The position numbers and the translations under genes were made by a program. A stretch of DNA of 8,003 nucleotides. It comes from Frankiales bacterium (GTDB lineage Bacteria > Actinomycetota > Actinomycetes > Mycobacteriales > SCTD01). Where the stretch lies: assembly GCA_004299215.1 (NCBI GenBank), contig SCTD01000185.1, positions 1 to 8,003 on the forward strand, in the 5' to 3' direction. The notes beneath the pieces are model-generated. The model was not told where the DNA came from and searched no databases. It worked only from the letters and a program-made list of their open reading frames with translations. This document shows, one piece after another, positions 6,179-8,003 of this stretch (within the stretch, counting starts at the first letter, position 1; every line of letters begins with the position of its first letter).

Positions 6179-7470
6179 AGCTTCCCGGCGGCCTTCAGCG
6201 ACAGGTACGCGTCGGACACCGCGGGCGCGAACGTCTCGGGCGGCGCGTCGACGACCTCGACGCCCCGGCGCCGGAGCAGCGCGGTGAGGCGCCGCCGCTC
6301 CGAGCGGGCGCGCTCCGCTGCCGCCGCGTCGTACGCCTCCTCGACCGACCCGGGCGCAGCTCCGGCCATCTCCTCCACGCGCGGGTCGGCGACCGCCGCC
6401 AGCAGCACGGTGTGGCGCGAGGTCAGCGACGCGAGCAGCGGCAGCAGCCCGGCCTCCAGTGGCGCGGTGTCGAGGGAGGTGAACAGCACGACCAGGGAGC
6501 GCCGCCGGGTCCGCCGCAGGATCTCGCCGACCAGCCGGCGCCCGTCGCTCTCGACCAGCGCCGGCTCGAGACCGGCCATGGCGTCGACCATCCGGGGGAG
6601 GAGCTCGTCCCGCCCCACGCCCTCGACGGCGGCGCGCGGCTCCCGGTCGAAGGCCAGCAGGTCGACGCGGTCACCGGCTCGTGACGCGAGCGCGCACAGC
6701 AGCAGCGCCGCGTCGAGCGCGGCGTCGAGCCGGGGCACGTCGCCGACGCGGCCGGCCGACGTGCGCGACGTGTCGACGACCAGCAGCAGCGTGCGGTCGC
6801 GCTCCGGGCGCCAGGTGCGCACCACGACGTCCTGCGCCCGCGCCGTCGCGCGCCAGTCGATGGAGCGCACGTCGTCGCCCGCCACGTACTCGCGCAGCGA
6901 GTCGAACTCGGTCCCCTGCCCGCGCACCCGCACGGCGAGCGCGCCGTCGAGCTGCCGCAGTCGCGCGAGCCGCTCCGGCAGGTGCCGGCGGGAGGTGAAC
7001 GGCGGCTGGACCCTGACCCGCCAGGGGATCTCGTGCCGGCCCTGCCGCGCTGCCAGGCCCAACGGGCCGACCGAGCGCACGGTGACCCGGTCGGGGAGCC
7101 GGTCGCCCCGACGCGTCGGCCGGAGCGTCGTCGTCAGCACCCGGCGCTCACCGGCCGGGACGTCCAGGTCGTGCGTCCGGGGCGTCGCCCCTGCCGACGG
7201 CACCCACGCGTCGCGCAGCACGCCGGTCAGCCGGCGCGGGCCGGGGTTGGTGACCGACAGCGAGACCTCCGCCGTCTCGCCGAGCCGGCAGGCGGTCGCG
7301 CCGGAGCGGGTCACGCGCAGCGCCGAGATCGGCTGCGCAGCAAGGGCATCCGCGACGCAGCCGGCTGCGACCAGCAGCACCACGACGAGCACCGTCCACC
7401 ACGACGGCAGCACGAGCACCGGCAGCAGGCCCAGCAGGGCCAGCAGCACGGCCCGTCCGGTGAGCGCCAC
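6175..7470 (-). CDS. DUF58 domain membrane protein (MoxR partner)
   Basis: This is a 431-residue protein. Two hydrophobic helices near the N-terminus (about residues 6-21 and 24-41, split by LPSWW) anchor it in the membrane. A beta-rich region follows (about 50-155). The DUF58 signature comes next: GTEFDSLREY (186-195) and GDDVRSIDWRATAR (198-211). After that is a von Willebrand A-like segment starting VVDTSRT (231-237), where the metal-site DxSxS motif reads D-T-S-R-T. DUF58 proteins pair with MoxR AAA+ ATPases and are thought to help fold or assemble cell-envelope or metal-dependent complexes; the exact client is unknown. Size and layout resemble the mycobacterial protein next to MoxR2 (Rv3693 type), from memory. 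GTG 7470 shares its G with the MoxR stop (TAGTG), so translation is probably coupled. No clear Shine-Dalgarno is seen, which fits re-initiation. Confidence 0.92.
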   Translation of the reverse strand: MALTGRAVLLALLGLLPVLVLPSWWTVLVVVLLVAAGCVADALAAQPISALRVTRSGATACRLGETAEVSLSVTNPGPRRLTGVLRDAWVPSAGATPRTHDLDVPAGERRVLTTTLRPTRRGDRLPDRVTVRSVGPLGLAARQGRHEIPWRVRVQPPFTSRRHLPERLARLRQLDGALAVRVRGQGTEFDSLREYVAGDDVRSIDWRATARAQDVVVRTWRPERDRTLLLVVDTSRTSAGRVGDVPRLDAALDAALLLCALASRAGDRVDLLAFDREPRAAVEGVGRDELLPRMVDAMAGLEPALVESDGRRLVGEILRRTRRRSLVVLFTSLDTAPLEAGLLPLLASLTSRHTVLLAAVADPRVEEMAGAAPGSVEEAYDAAAAERARSERRRLTALLRRRGVEVVDAPPETFAPAVSDAYLSLKAAGKL

Positions 7471-8003
7471 TAGCGCGGGACGGGCACCGAGGACAGCACG
7501 CCGTCCAGCACGCCGTCGCCGGTGACGCCCTCCAGCTCGGCTTCCGGCCGCACGCTCACCCGGTGCCGGAGGGTGGGTCGGGCGAGGGCCTTCACGTCGT
7601 CGGGGGTGAGGTAGTCACGGCCTGACAGCCAGGCCCAGGCCTTGGACGTCGCGAGCAGCGCCGTCGCGCCGCGCGGCGAGACACCGAGCGACAGGGACGG
7701 CGAGGTGCGCGTCGCCCGGCAGAGGTCGACGACGTAGCCCATCACCTCGGGCGCGACGCTGACCGCGCCGACGGCGGCCCGACCGGTCGCCAGGTCGGCC
7801 GCACCCGCCACCGCCGACAGCCCGGACAGGTCGCGCGGGTCGAAGCCGCTGTCGTGCGCGGCGAGCACCTTCACCTCGTCCTCGCGGGAGGGCAGGCCGA
7901 CGGTGAGCTTGAGCAGGAAGCGGTCGAGCTGCGCCTCGGGCAGCGGGTAGGTGCCCTCGTACTCCACGGGGTTCTGCGTCGCGCAGACGACGAACGGGTC
8001 GGG
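7470..8003 (-). CDS. MoxR family AAA+ ATPase, C-terminal part (5' end outside window)
   Basis: The frame is open to the right edge, giving 177 residues of the C-terminal part; Walker A and B lie outside the window. The visible sequence starts in sensor 1 (VCATQNPVEYEGTYPLPEAQ, Asn11 after ATQ) and continues to the arginine-finger region QLDRF (Arg28). The lid domain contains GVSPRGATALL (107-117, the sensor 2 SPR) and ends in the conserved RPTLRHRV stretch (142-149). MoxR ATPases are cytosolic hexameric chaperones that work with DUF58/vWA proteins. This is the most upstream visible gene of the minus-strand operon; the promoter must lie outside the window. The protein ends 28 residues after RHRV. 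Family assignment is very secure. Confidence 0.95.
   Translation of the reverse strand, partial: PDPFVVCATQNPVEYEGTYPLPEAQLDRFLLKLTVGLPSREDEVKVLAAHDSGFDPRDLSGLSAVAGAADLATGRAAVGAVSVAPEVMGYVVDLCRATRTSPSLSLGVSPRGATALLATSKAWAWLSGRDYLTPDDVKALARPTLRHRVSVRPEAELEGVTGDGVLDGVLSSVPVPR

Noticed and set aside
5171..7525. Very long plus-strand open frame (784 codons) antisense to four genes
   Set aside because: It runs opposite genes with clear family motifs, its translation is low-complexity Arg/Ser/Ala-rich, and such frames are expected from GC-rich third positions.

Overview
The window is very GC-rich, with strong G/C preference at third codon positions. Its gene families (DUF222/HNH endonuclease with an actinobacterial-type SOS box, DUF6226-like protein, MoxR-DUF58 pair) point to a high-GC actinobacterium. 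A Nocardioides-like member of the Propionibacteriales is my best guess from general resemblance only. There are eight protein genes and almost no non-coding DNA. I found no RNA genes, CRISPR arrays, insertion sequences or attachment sites.

Left part (1-2480): a plus-strand pair, the C-terminal end of an alpha/beta hydrolase followed 30 bases later by a small DUF6226-like protein. It converges on a minus-strand DUF222/HNH endonuclease (837-2480). That gene starts at a divergent intergenic region (2481-2689) carrying a perfect palindromic SOS (LexA) box inside a TTGACA-17-TTCGAT promoter. The spacing suggests a leaderless transcript beginning at a GTG codon, so the gene is probably induced by DNA damage.

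Middle (2690-4120): a plus-strand, highly divergent short-chain dehydrogenase. It has an N-terminal four-cysteine knuckle, a large insertion between the NNAG-like motif and the catalytic Asn, and no Tyr at the usual YxxxK position. Its last 22 bases overlap the end of the next, convergent gene.

Right part (4099-8003, all minus strand): a tightly packed operon transcribed right to left. Its order is MoxR-type AAA+ ATPase (partial), DUF58 membrane protein, GNAT acetyltransferase, and class-C beta-lactamase-like serine hydrolase. The junctions are TAGTG (1-base overlap), GTGA (4-base overlap), and a stop codon embedded in the next gene's Shine-Dalgarno sequence, so translation is probably coupled. 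MoxR and DUF58 form a conserved chaperone-like pair. The last two genes are not the usual partners of that pair.

No wholly new multi-gene system is evident. The points most worth a second look are the compact SOS/leaderless promoter, the atypical SDR, and the unusual tail of the MoxR-DUF58 operon.
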